64,000 nucleotides of DNA. Origin: CBDCYS01 sp965226245 (lineage in GTDB: Bacteria > Acidobacteriota > Terriglobia > Bryobacterales > UBA6623). The translations under genes were made by a program, and so were the position numbers. This document shows, piece after piece, positions 53,314-62,150 of this stretch (the stretch's first letter is position 1; every line of letters starts with the position of its first letter). The stretch spans positions 12,177-76,176 of the forward strand of contig CBDDCL010000013.1 in the NCBI GenBank assembly GCA_965226245.1, read 5' to 3'. Under the pieces are notes generated by a model. The model was not told the DNA's origin. It made no database searches and worked only from the letters and a program-made list of their open reading frames with translations.

Positions 53314-54427
53314 GGCGTTGGTGCATGAATCGGTGTAAGCGAGCACGCTAGCGGCGGGGGTGGGGTCCAGTCCATCATAGAGATCGGAGGGTAACGTCAT
53401 GGTCGCAGCGAAGTCGAGCCGAGTCAACCGCCAGTACAAGAAGAAGTACAGAATCCGGAACTGGAGGGAGTACGAGCGTGGCCTCAGGAGCCGCGGCGAC
53501 GTCACGATCTGGCTGAGCGAGGATGCAATTGCCGCGTGGGTACCACCGAAGAACGGTCTTCGCGGAGGCCAGCGGCGGTACTCGAACCTCGCGGTCCGGA
53601 CCGCGTTGACGCTGCGGGTCGTCTTCAGCCTGCCGCTCCGCCAGACCGAGGGGTTCCTGGACTCGCTGCTCCGCTTGATGGGCCTCAACCTCAAGGCCCC
53701 GGACCACACCACACTCTCGCGCCGGAACCAAATCGTTGCGGTGCCGCCCCTGACCCGATCCTACGACGGCCCGATCGACTTGATCGTCGATTCCACAGGG
53801 CTGAAGATTCTGGGTTGCGGCGAATGGAACGCGCACAAGCACAAGGCATCAAAGAAACGCCGGGATTGGCGGAAGCTGCACATCGGGGTGGATGCCGAGG
53901 GGTTCATTGTGGCGGCCGAACTCACAGCGAGCAGCCGGGACGACGCCTCCACACTCCCTGCTCTTCTCGACACAATCGAGGTTCCCATCCGGCGTTTCAC
54001 CGCAGACGGAGCCTACGACCACAGGTCAGTCTACGATCAACTCAGCGCGGCCGGTACAGAGAACGTCGTGATTGTGATTCCCCCTCGTCGCTCTGCGGTG
54101 TCGGCGGGGCCAACGGACGGCCCATGGGCGCAGCGTGACACGGCTCTTGAGAGGATTCGCCAGGTCGGGCGACGAGAGTGGCAGAAGGAGTCGGGCTACC
54201 GACAGCAGGCGCGCGTTGAAAACAGCTTCTTCCGATACAAGTCCGTGCTCGGAGGCGGATTGAAGGCGAGGCACGGCAAAGCACAAAGGAGAGAAGTTGC
54301 GATCGGGTGTCACACCCTCAACCGGATGGCCGAGCTGGGTAGGCCGAAATCCTGCGCTGTGGTGTCCTGAACGAGAAGTTGGAAAAGCGCCCCCACTCGC
54401 GCCGCAGTTGAATCATGCAACAGCGCC
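53314..54427 (+). mobile_element. IS5-family insertion sequence, copy 2 (intact)
   Basis: 1114 bp, ends GGCGTTGGTGCATGAATC and GATTCATGCAACAGCGCC-like (one extra base between halves). Nearly identical to 32346-33457, in opposite orientation. It truncates an outer-membrane protein gene on its right side (54428). No target duplication is visible. Confidence 0.93.
53399..54370 (+). CDS. IS5-family transposase, intact
   Basis: 323 aa. The DDE set is complete: LIVDSTGLKILGCGEW (Asp), IRRFTADGAYDHRSVYDQL (Asp) and the DRE signature VENSFFRYKSVLGGGLKARH (Glu). A basic N-terminus (VNRQYKKKYRIRNWREY) precedes it. The reading frame shows no damage, so it could mobilise both copies in this window. Confidence 0.95.
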   Translation: MVAAKSSRVNRQYKKKYRIRNWREYERGLRSRGDVTIWLSEDAIAAWVPPKNGLRGGQRRYSNLAVRTALTLRVVFSLPLRQTEGFLDSLLRLMGLNLKAPDHTTLSRRNQIVAVPPLTRSYDGPIDLIVDSTGLKILGCGEWNAHKHKASKKRRDWRKLHIGVDAEGFIVAAELTASSRDDASTLPALLDTIEVPIRRFTADGAYDHRSVYDQLSAAGTENVVIVIPPRRSAVSAGPTDGPWAQRDTALERIRQVGRREWQKESGYRQQARVENSFFRYKSVLGGGLKARHGKAQRREVAIGCHTLNRMAELGRPKSCAVVS

Positions 54428-54977
54428 GCTCCACTTTGAAGAACGTGGGTCCGGCAAAGCCCATTACCGTGAGCGAGTTCGTGGCCGGCACCACCACGTG
54501 CGCCTGCAGGTGGACGGCCATCTCGCTGCGGGTGAGAGGCGACGAAACGCCCGAGATTGAGCGGTTGCGGTTGAAGTAGAGCGGGTGCGGCAGCTGCGCC
54601 GATACGCTGGCCGTTTCCTGGGTGTTGAACCACGATATGCCGGCACCGAGCACGAAGTGCGGCGAGATGCGCACGCCGCCGCTCACATCAAAAAGCGGCC
54701 CGGTCCTGTAGCGGTAGTCGCTCTCGAAGCGGGCCTGCTCCTGGGCTGCAGCCGCTGACAGGACCTCGCGATACACGCCTCCCGATTCCGGTAAGTCGAC
54801 GCTTTCGGAGAAGCTGCCGGTCAGTGCCTGCAGTCCTCCGTTGATGCTAATGAACGCCCGCGCGTTCCCGGCGGGCTGCTGTGCATGGGAGGGCGCGACG
54901 CCAGTCAGTGTCAGGACCGCAGCGGCCAGCCAGAGGGCCAGTGCCGACGACGATCGTGTATTCGAATGTGTGGTCAT
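54428..54977 (-). pseudogene. outer-membrane beta-barrel protein, 3' truncated by IS5
   Basis: From ATG 54977: the signal peptide LALWLAAAVLTLTGVAPSHA, then strands such as AFISINGGLQALTG, GPLFDVSGGVRISPHFVLGA and AVHLQAHVVVPATNSLTVMG. The frame meets the IS5 end after FAGPTFFKVE and then reads element sequence. The final strands with the terminal Phe are lost. A related 8-stranded barrel fold is likely. Confidence 0.75.
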
Positions 54978-55085
54978 GAGGTTTCCTGTGGTCAGTATGT
55001 TCAGAACGACCTGTTCGGACCGGCACTGACGAGGCCGAAGTCTTGTACCAGTAGAAATGAGACATATTACCCGAGGATTTCCACG

Positions 55086-56115
55086 ATCGGGGTATGCACT
55101 TCACTCCCGACTACCCCACATCTTGTGGTTGGCCGGTCCGCCTGCCGCGTAGGTGTTGGACCATCTCTGAATAGGTCGTGGGCCCAACGGTCGCGGCCTG
55201 TTGTACAAGCCGGTAGAAGAGCTTTCCCCGGTGACGAGAGCGTCGTCGATTGAATCGAAACGTATACTCATCCAGGTAATAGTCCAGGTGTTCACGGCTC
55301 ACAGCGCCTTGGTGCGTCCCGATCAACCAGCGCTTCAACAGGGCAGCCACCCGGTGAACGTGGGGCAACAGCTCGGAGGCCGACTGGCTCGAACCGGCCA
55401 GAAAGTCGTACTCGTGCCGATAGCCAAGCGCCTCCAGGCCGACGTACCCTTCCCAGCCGTCGGTGTGGATCGTGCTGTCGGGCTCGACAGCCTCTTGGAT
55501 GAAGCCGTGCAGCTGTTGCTTGGACGCTCCGCGGATGCGCTTCATACGGATCCTTCCTATCCCCGCGCCGTCTTCCTCGGCGGCGATGGCTACCAGTGCT
55601 TTTTTCTGCGTCTGCCGTCCGCGCAGTCCCTCTTCTGCGCCCCCCACATAGGTCTCGTCGACCTCCACGCGACCGCTGAGCCGTTCTCGGCCGGGCCGCA
55701 CCATCGCGCGCCGCAGCTTGTGCAGCAACGCCCAGGCGGTACGGTAGCTTCCCAGACCCAAGATGCTTTGCAGTCCCAGTGCGCTCGCCCCGTTTTTCTG
55801 GCTGGTCACCCACCACATGGTCCGAAACCAGGTGCGCAGCGGCAGGCGCGTGTCCTGGAAAATCGTGCCCGCCGTCACCGAAGCCTGATAATCGCATTGC
55901 CCACACCGCAGCAGGCCCCGCCGGCTGGGCCGAGCTCTCCGCCCTCCACAGCGGGAACACACAAAACCCTGTGGCCAGCGCAGTTGCATCAGATACTCGC
56001 GACACGCCTGCTCAGTGGCAAAACGCCCCTCAAACTCCTCCAGCGTCCGCGGGTAGTCCTCCACAGCCCCGCATGCTATATGTTGGGGTCTCGGGAGTCA
56101 AGTGCATACCCCGAT
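55086..56115 (-). mobile_element. IS1595-family insertion sequence, second type
   Basis: 1030 bp with inverted ends ATCGGGGTATGCACTTCACT and the complement of the matching right end at 56115. It is related to, but clearly distinct from, the copy at 39490-40521 (transposases differ along their length). No target duplication was found. On its right it cuts into an ATPase gene fragment. Confidence 0.88.
55111..56064 (-). CDS. IS1595-family transposase, intact
   Basis: 317 aa. The zinc ribbon is CSRCGGRRARP with LRCGQCDYQ; the core shows RVEVDETYVGGAEEG, TIHTDGWEGYVGLE and IGTHQGAVSREHLDYYLDEY with the full C-terminal part FRFNRRRSRHRGKLFYRLVQ. Unlike the copy at 39541 it has no frameshift. It ends CGQPQDVG-like at the element end. 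Confidence 0.93.
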   Translation of the reverse strand: MEDYPRTLEEFEGRFATEQACREYLMQLRWPQGFVCSRCGGRRARPSRRGLLRCGQCDYQASVTAGTIFQDTRLPLRTWFRTMWWVTSQKNGASALGLQSILGLGSYRTAWALLHKLRRAMVRPGRERLSGRVEVDETYVGGAEEGLRGRQTQKKALVAIAAEEDGAGIGRIRMKRIRGASKQQLHGFIQEAVEPDSTIHTDGWEGYVGLEALGYRHEYDFLAGSSQSASELLPHVHRVAALLKRWLIGTHQGAVSREHLDYYLDEYTFRFNRRRSRHRGKLFYRLVQQAATVGPTTYSEMVQHLRGRRTGQPQDVG

Positions 56116-56808
56116 AGCCTTATTCCCGCGAATACAAATTTGACCGACCTTCCTTTGTCCGTACTCGAACAAGAAGAAGCGCGTCTTCGCAGGCTTATCG
56201 GCGCCGACGAAGAAAAGCGGACAGCGTATAGGACGTTGTCGGATCGGATAACGGCGTCCCAGACCCAGATCAGCAATGACGACAAGGCGATTGCAGCCGG
56301 CGATGTGGCCGAGGAGAAGATCAGTGCTCTCTTGGCCGCGCGCAATCGTAGCTACCAAGGCGTGTTCGAGGGCATCGAAGCTGAGGAAAAAGCCTTGACG
56401 GAACTCTACAGTCCCCTCAATGAACGTCTGAGCCAAGCAGTCGGGGCGCTTGGCAAGCTGACATTTTCGATCCGTCGCAACATTGATCTTGCAGCATGGG
56501 CAAAGAAAGGCGAGGCCCTTCTCGATCTGAGAAAGGAAGGCGCTTTCAGGGGCCGTGGAGCTCTGACCGCTGCGGCCGAGGCATTGCTGCTCGAGGCATG
56601 GAGGACGGGATCTGCTGAAGACGTTGCAAAGGCCATGGCCACCTTCCGCAACCAGCATGACGAGAACCTGCGCAATGGCGCACCGATAGAGAAAACGGAC
56701 AAGGCGAGATATCGCGCCTGGGCTGGCGAGGTCTCGAGCTGGCTCTACAGCACAGAACACATTCGCGTGTCCTACGGTATGCAGCATGAGGGTGTCGACA
56801 TTGAGACC
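56116..56808 (+). pseudogene. SMC/TrlF-like AAA ATPase, internal fragment
   Basis: The frame reads LPLSVLEQEEARLRRLIGAD, a coiled-coil stretch, IRRNIDLAAWAKKGEALLDL, and ends LYSTEHIRVSYGMQHEGVDI. From memory the last segment directly precedes the LSPGTRG signature and Walker B of TrlF-type and related ATPases with a PHP domain. Both ends are lost: the left at the IS1595 element, the right at an IS1380 fragment. It looks like a defence or repair ATPase that has been dismantled by insertions. Confidence 0.5.
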
Positions 56809-56980
56809 TGGAAATCGACTTTGAGAAGTCCATTGAAAGTTAGCTGGAACGGCTTTGTTTCTTTTTCACCCATCGGGTGTTGGCCTCCCTGGCGTCCTCA
56901 TCGGGCTCTAGCCCCTATGAATAAAGACGCTCAAGGCCGCCGGAAGGTCGGGAGGTCTGAATCAAATTGGAAATGCGGGC
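56808..56980 (-). mobile_element. IS1380-family terminal fragment
   Basis: The outer end (complement of aaatgcgggc), leader and first transposase codons match the full copy at 63612-63440 with scattered mismatches. It abuts the 56-bp inverted repeat at 56981 directly, so that repeat replaced or followed it in a recombination event. Confidence 0.75.
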
Positions 56981-57036
56981 TGAGACGGTCTACTTTTACT
57001 CCGCCCCAGTGGCCTAATTTTGCTCCGCCCTTGACA
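56981..57036 (-). repeat. 56-bp inverted repeat, right copy
   Basis: The exact reverse complement of 49309-49364; the outer end is at 57036. Together the two copies bound 7.7 kb containing higBA, a recombinase and the par genes. Confidence 0.9.
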
Positions 57037-57119
57037 TGCATCGCTTGAAGGGATGAGCGATGGTGAAGCAACCCCAATGATTACAGCACGTTCCGGAGTT
57101 TTTGGAGGAATAGGCCCGG

Positions 57120-58610
57120 TCAGGCTAGAATCTCTCTGACAACGCGAGCTGGCTCTTGACCGATAAGCTTTTCATCAAGACCGCGATAATAGTAGACGAG
57201 TTTCTGATGGTCCATGCCCAACAGATACAGCACTGTGGCGTGGTAATCGTGAACGCTTACCCGATTCTCCACCGCCTTGTATCCAAGCTCGTCGGTAGCG
57301 CCGTACACAGTACCGCCTTTGATCCCGCCGCCTGCCATCCAGATGCTGAAGCCGGCTGGCCCGTGATCTCGCCCAGCCCTGCTCTCCATACCTGGATTGA
57401 CCTGAGACAACGGCAGACGGCCAAATTCCCCACCCCACGTGACAAGGGTTGTGTCTAGCAAGCCTCGCCGCTTGAGATCTGTCAAGAGAGCGCCGATCGG
57501 TTTATCCGTTTTGCCACAACAGTAATGTAACCCCTTTTCCAGGTCGGAATGGTTGTCCCAGATCTGGCCTTCAACATAAATCTGCACGACACGCACACCT
57601 CTTTCCACCAACCGCCGTGCCATGAGGCATCGCCTGCCATAAGAAGACGTGAGGTCTGCAGTGAGGCCGTACATCTCCTGGGTTGCTCGGCTTTCCTGGG
57701 ATACGTCTAAGGCATCGGTAGCGGTCAGTTGCATACGCGCGGCCAACTCGTAACTGGCGATGCGGGCGTCGAGCTCAGCTTCTGTAAGGCGTTTAGCCCG
57801 ATGCTCGTCGGCGAGCCGCTCCATGATAACCAGTTCCATCTCCCTAACTGCAGAGGGAACTCCTTCCGGCGACTTCAGATTCAAGATCGGGGATCCCTGC
57901 GAACGTACCGGCGTGCCTTGGTACATCGGTGGCAAGAACCCAGACTGCCAATTCCTCGCCCCGATCGTTGGAGGCCCCTTGGGATCCGGCAGGACGACAT
58001 AGGCTGGTAGGTTTTGATTTTCGCTCCCCAATCCATAAATCACCCATGCTCCCAAAGTAGGGCGATCTGGGAAGATCCGTCCTCCTTGCATCAAGAATGT
58101 GGCGGGGCCATGCGTAAAGTTGGTACTGAACATAGACCGCACTACAGCTAGGTCGTCTACGTGTTTCGCCAATTGAGGCAGGACTTCAGAGACCTCCACA
58201 CCGGACTCGCCGTATTTCGCGAATCGAAACGGCGACGGCATCATCCCCCCTGCGTTGTCGATGAAGAGGATGTCGTTCGCAATATCTCGGCCCGGAGCCT
58301 GCCCGGCGTGCTTTGCCAGAAGCGGCTTAGGGTCCAACAAGTCGACCTGACTGGGCCCTCCATGCATGAAGAGCTGGATGACAGACTTGGCCCTTGGATG
58401 GAAGCGAGGCGCTCTGGGATTCAGGTCGTGGACTCTCCTCGGTTCGTCAGTATCACCCGAGGCTTGACTTGAAAAGAGATCCGCGCCGAACAGATGAGCA
58501 AGCGCTGCCCCATAGAGGCCATCGCTAATGCGGAAAAAAAAGTCCCTGCGCGGAACCGAAGATCCGGACACCTTTACCTTCAGTTCCTCTGCATGAGCAC
58601 AATTACGCAT
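57120..58610 (-). CDS. DUF1501 protein with Tat-like signal
   Basis: 496 aa. VPRRDFFFRISDGLYGAALA carries a twin-Arg (RRDFF) motif, so it is probably exported folded. SVIQLFMHGGPSQVDLLDPK is the DUF1501 hallmark (sulphatase/alkaline phosphatase-like fold), with VTWGGEFGRLPLSQVN, AGRDHGPAGFSIWMAGGGIK and a C-terminal VLYLLGMDHQKLVYYY. It starts 21 bases after the PSCyt1-type gene and is always its partner in planctomycete-like genomes. The pair is thought to act outside the cytoplasm on a complex substrate; the reaction is not established. Confidence 0.92.
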   Translation of the reverse strand: MRNCAHAEELKVKVSGSSVPRRDFFFRISDGLYGAALAHLFGADLFSSQASGDTDEPRRVHDLNPRAPRFHPRAKSVIQLFMHGGPSQVDLLDPKPLLAKHAGQAPGRDIANDILFIDNAGGMMPSPFRFAKYGESGVEVSEVLPQLAKHVDDLAVVRSMFSTNFTHGPATFLMQGGRIFPDRPTLGAWVIYGLGSENQNLPAYVVLPDPKGPPTIGARNWQSGFLPPMYQGTPVRSQGSPILNLKSPEGVPSAVREMELVIMERLADEHRAKRLTEAELDARIASYELAARMQLTATDALDVSQESRATQEMYGLTADLTSSYGRRCLMARRLVERGVRVVQIYVEGQIWDNHSDLEKGLHYCCGKTDKPIGALLTDLKRRGLLDTTLVTWGGEFGRLPLSQVNPGMESRAGRDHGPAGFSIWMAGGGIKGGTVYGATDELGYKAVENRVSVHDYHATVLYLLGMDHQKLVYYYRGLDEKLIGQEPARVVREILA

Positions 58611-58631
58611 GGAGTACTCCTTTCTGACCCT

Positions 58632-61600
58632 TCAGTCGATGTACAAAAAATTCGGGGAGTTCAGGACCGCGAGACAGAAACTCGCCAGCCCGAGCCATTC
58701 CGCTCGAGACTGCTTTGGCTCCGCAGGCGGCTCCGTCTCCAGATGCTTCAACCACTCCGCAGTCAGCCTTCGAATTGCCTCGGCACCCTTTTCGGTTTCG
58801 TGTGTTGTTGGAGGCCGAGACAAAGCAGCGAGGTAGACCTGCCGGACCTGTTTTCCCCGATCGGCTCCGCTAGCGTCAATCGCGCGACCAGCGAGATACC
58901 TCGCGTTTTCCCGGATCATTTCCCCATTCATGAGCTGCAAAGCCTGAATAGACCCCGTAGACGAAATGCGCTGGAGACAGTTTGGTAGTAATGATGGAGA
59001 GTCAAAAACTTCGAGGATCGTCAGAGGAGTTTCGCGACGCCGAAGTACGTAGATACTACGGCGATGTGCGCTCTGTCGGGCAGGAACGACACAGACACCA
59101 CCTGCGCAATAAAAGGGCAAGCTCTTGTTCACTACTTCGCCCTCTGAAGTAACTTCCAGGGCTTCCGGAGGGCCGAAGGGGGTCGTGTCGAGTCGTCCAG
59201 CTACTCTCAAGATGGAGTCACGAATTACCTCCGCGTCCATGCGTTGCATCGCGAATCGGGAGAGTAGCTGATTGTCGGGATCAGCTTTCTGTCGTTCTGG
59301 ATCGGATTTCGACCTCTGTCTGTAGGCTGTCGACTTCATGATCAGCCTGTGCGTCGTCTTGATGCTCCACCCCTGCCGGACAAACTCGACGGCCAGCCAG
59401 TCCAGTAACTCTGAATGCGAAGGGCGGGCACCCATCCGTCCGAAATTGCCCGGAGTAGTGACCAAACCTCTGCCAAAGTGATGCTGCCACAACCGGTTCA
59501 CGAAAACCCGGGAGGTCAGTGGGTGGTTCGGTTCCACCAACCAGCGAGCCAGCGCCAAGCGCCGGCCGGTAGTGCCTGTACTCCACTCCGGTTTCACTAC
59601 TCTGTAAGGGACCAGCCCATCGCTGAGAACCGAGGGGACACCTGGCTCGACCTGCACTCCCGGAGTGAACGGGTCACCCCTCAGCAAAATACGCGTGCGG
59701 ACTGGCTCGCCTCCCATGTCGAAGAGTGCCCGTATCCGAGGCTCTGGCCGAAGGCGATTGTGCAGATCCTCGATGCGCTTCTTCAGCGTTTGCGCATGCT
59801 CTTTGAACTCTGCAGAGTAGTCCTCAAGTTCCTTTTGAATTACTCCCGTGAGACTCTTGAATCTCTCAACCAGGTATCTCTGAACAGGGTTACGGTCCTC
59901 CTCGGAAATCCCCAGAGCCTCTCGCAGATCGCTCCGTACCGAGTTTGGTAGTTGTGCAAGTTTCTTCTCCAGTAGCTTCTCTCGCAGAGGCCTCGCAATA
60001 CCTTCAAGGGAGCGCTCGAGATCCGCTATTTCGGCCAGAAGAGGCTCGTTGTGGACTAGAACTGCCTTTCGCTCCTGCTCGAACGCGAACTCCAGGAACC
60101 GCTGCGCAGGCTTCCGTTTCTGGTTCCCACCCACGAGCTTGTTGGGAATAAGCCAGTCATAGGGATCGTATGCTGCATTCAAGATAGCGCTGAACCGATA
60201 GTAGTCACGCTGGGGAATCGGGTCAAACTTGTGATTGTGGCAGCGGGTGCAGCCCATTGTTAATCCGAGCACGTTCGAGCTAACCATCTCTACGACGTCC
60301 GCCACTGTCTCCATCCTCGTCGGCACAAAGTTCGCATCGTGTTCGTGAGTGCGATCCGGAGTCATCCGCAAAAATCCAGTCGCGATCAGATTGTCAATTT
60401 GTTCGGGAGTGGGATTCGCAGTAGCCTTGTAGTCAAACAGCTCGTCGCCAGCAATCTGCTCGATAAGAAAGCGATCATACGGCTTGTCAGCGTTAAGGGA
60501 ACGGATCACGTAGTCTCGATAGCGGTAAGCCTCTGTTCGGACGCTATCACCGCCTCCGCCCTCAGAATCAGCATAGCCGACGGCATCGAGCCAATGCTGT
60601 CCCCAGCGTTCGCCGTAGTGACAAGATTCTAGAAGACGATCGACTAGTCGCTCGTAGGCATCGGGGTGTTGATCTCGCAGGTACGCCTCTACTTCTTCGG
60701 CTGTCGGAGGCAAGCCGATGAGATCGAAATAGGCTCGCCGCATGAGCGTTAATCGATCGGCCTCCGGCGAGAATACCAATCCTTTCGCCTCTAGCTTTTC
60801 CAACAAGAACGCATCTATCGGAGACCGAACAAGACTCTGGTTTTGGACCTTCGGAATAGGCTGGCTCTTTGGCGGTTGAAACGACCAAAACTTACGGTCC
60901 TCAGGCGTTATAAGAGGACCAGCCCCGTCAGTAGCTGTCAGGGCCTCGTCCATCTCCGGTGGGGCACCGGCTGCAATCCAGCTGCGCAATTTGTCTAACT
61001 CGTCCGAGGTCACTGGCCGCACGAAATACTCGTTCTGGAGATCTGGCGAAGGATGACTTTCGACGATTCGTCGAACCAATAGGCTTTTGTCAGGTGCCCC
61101 GAGTAAGATAGCTGGGCCAGACTCGCCTCCACGCAAAAGCGCGTCTCGGGTCAGCACGTTTAGGCCACCTTGCTGGACCTGCTTGCCATGACAGACGAGG
61201 CACTTCATATGCAGAATCGTCGCCATGACTTCACTTTCTGTTGTCTGAGCAACGGCCACACGTCTGCTGGCAGGTTCGGCTCCCTCACCATTCTTGAGTG
61301 CTCCGCCGTCGATCCAGTGCCTGATAACTGCGAGTTGTTGCTCCGATAGCTCTTCCCCGCCCAGAGGCATCTGCCCGCTGCTAACCTTCTGAAACAGAAG
61401 GCTGGAAGCCGCCGATCCGGGTTTAATAGCTGGTCCTCCCTGCCCTCCTTTTAGAATGCCTTCCCGAATTCCCAGGTTGAGACCAGCCTGGACCTGCTCG
61501 TCGCCATGGCAGGCCAAGCAATGCCTCTTAAAAATCGGAAGAATGTCAGACTCGAACCGTGGGACATCACCACTTTGGGTGTCCGCGGCACCGAGTGACA

Positions 61601-61772
61601 GAGCTTCAACAGCAAGGAGACCGACTATCGCCGCACAATACCTTTTACCCCGCGTGGCTGTCCGTCGAATTTGGTATCCGCCAATGGGAAAGCTGGCCCT
61701 GACAAGTGAGGTCAGATTCATCAAATCCACTCTCCTTTTCCTGTCCCTGGCATACAAACGGAAAATCAGCAC
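58632..61772 (-). CDS. PSCyt1/DUF1549/DUF1553 cytochrome-type protein
   Basis: 1046 aa; ATG 61721 (MNLTSLVRASFPIGGYQIRR) is an alternative start. A signal or anchor segment is near 45-62. CxxCH heme sites are HCLACHG (Cys 85 and 88) and KCLVCHG (191 and 194), the PSCyt1-type domains, and a third CTRCHNHKFDPIP lies inside the DUF1549 part. DUF1549 begins SPIDAFLLEKLEAKGLVFSP; DUF1553 contains LARWLVEPNHPLTSRVFVNR and LPNCLQRISSTGSIQALQLM. Large periplasmic proteins of this kind, paired with DUF1501, mark Planctomycetota, Verrucomicrobiota and some Acidobacteriota. Intact. Confidence 0.92.
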   Translation of the reverse strand: MLIFRLYARDRKRRVDLMNLTSLVRASFPIGGYQIRRTATRGKRYCAAIVGLLAVEALSLGAADTQSGDVPRFESDILPIFKRHCLACHGDEQVQAGLNLGIREGILKGGQGGPAIKPGSAASSLLFQKVSSGQMPLGGEELSEQQLAVIRHWIDGGALKNGEGAEPASRRVAVAQTTESEVMATILHMKCLVCHGKQVQQGGLNVLTRDALLRGGESGPAILLGAPDKSLLVRRIVESHPSPDLQNEYFVRPVTSDELDKLRSWIAAGAPPEMDEALTATDGAGPLITPEDRKFWSFQPPKSQPIPKVQNQSLVRSPIDAFLLEKLEAKGLVFSPEADRLTLMRRAYFDLIGLPPTAEEVEAYLRDQHPDAYERLVDRLLESCHYGERWGQHWLDAVGYADSEGGGGDSVRTEAYRYRDYVIRSLNADKPYDRFLIEQIAGDELFDYKATANPTPEQIDNLIATGFLRMTPDRTHEHDANFVPTRMETVADVVEMVSSNVLGLTMGCTRCHNHKFDPIPQRDYYRFSAILNAAYDPYDWLIPNKLVGGNQKRKPAQRFLEFAFEQERKAVLVHNEPLLAEIADLERSLEGIARPLREKLLEKKLAQLPNSVRSDLREALGISEEDRNPVQRYLVERFKSLTGVIQKELEDYSAEFKEHAQTLKKRIEDLHNRLRPEPRIRALFDMGGEPVRTRILLRGDPFTPGVQVEPGVPSVLSDGLVPYRVVKPEWSTGTTGRRLALARWLVEPNHPLTSRVFVNRLWQHHFGRGLVTTPGNFGRMGARPSHSELLDWLAVEFVRQGWSIKTTHRLIMKSTAYRQRSKSDPERQKADPDNQLLSRFAMQRMDAEVIRDSILRVAGRLDTTPFGPPEALEVTSEGEVVNKSLPFYCAGGVCVVPARQSAHRRSIYVLRRRETPLTILEVFDSPSLLPNCLQRISSTGSIQALQLMNGEMIRENARYLAGRAIDASGADRGKQVRQVYLAALSRPPTTHETEKGAEAIRRLTAEWLKHLETEPPAEPKQSRAEWLGLASFCLAVLNSPNFLYID

Positions 61773-61778
61773 CTCAGA

Positions 61779-61808
61779 GAGAGCGAGATATGCAGATATC
61801 TCGCTCTC
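61779..61808 (-). promoter_or_regulatory. perfect 13-bp-arm inverted repeat before the PSCyt1 gene
   Basis: Arms gagagcgagatat (61779-61791) and atatctcgctctc (61796-61808) with a four-base loop, seven bases before the outer start codon. If translation starts at 61721, it would lie in the 5' leader. It could be an operator or a structured leader; no run of T follows on either side, so a terminator is less likely. Confidence 0.55.
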
Positions 61809-62150
61809 CTACAACGGTCGCCGAAACAACACTTCAACTTCACTCACTCCAGCATATGAATCTTCATCTCCAAGCGCGCGCGGCTGCGACAAGCTTGCGA
61901 TGCATCTCCATGTGTTCTTGAGCCCCCTGTGTGTCCCCGACACCACGAAGCCAGGATTTCCGATTTAGCTGCTCTGACGGCACGAGTCTACACCCTCACC
62001 CGGCGAAGCGCAACCATTTCTCCACCCGGTAGAGGCGGCGGCTGAGGCGGGACCGATCGAGCCCCCTTCTTGCCCCTCATGGGGCCTGATCCGCCGCTGC
62101 GAAGTCAATTTCGCAGACACCCCTCCGAGCTTCCGTCCTCAGTACACAGA
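61809..62150. other. gene-less stretch between the PSCyt1 gene and IS1380
   Basis: No gene or RNA recognised. It should contain the promoter of the PSCyt1/DUF1501 pair near 61810-61900 and the outer end of the IS1380 element close to 62150, whose exact border I could not fix. Confidence 0.35.

Noticed and set aside
55201..57048. 615-codon ORF on the plus strand
   Set aside because: It reads antisense through the IS1595 transposase, then the true ATPase fragment, then IS1380 and repeat sequence; only 56116-56808 is meaningful.
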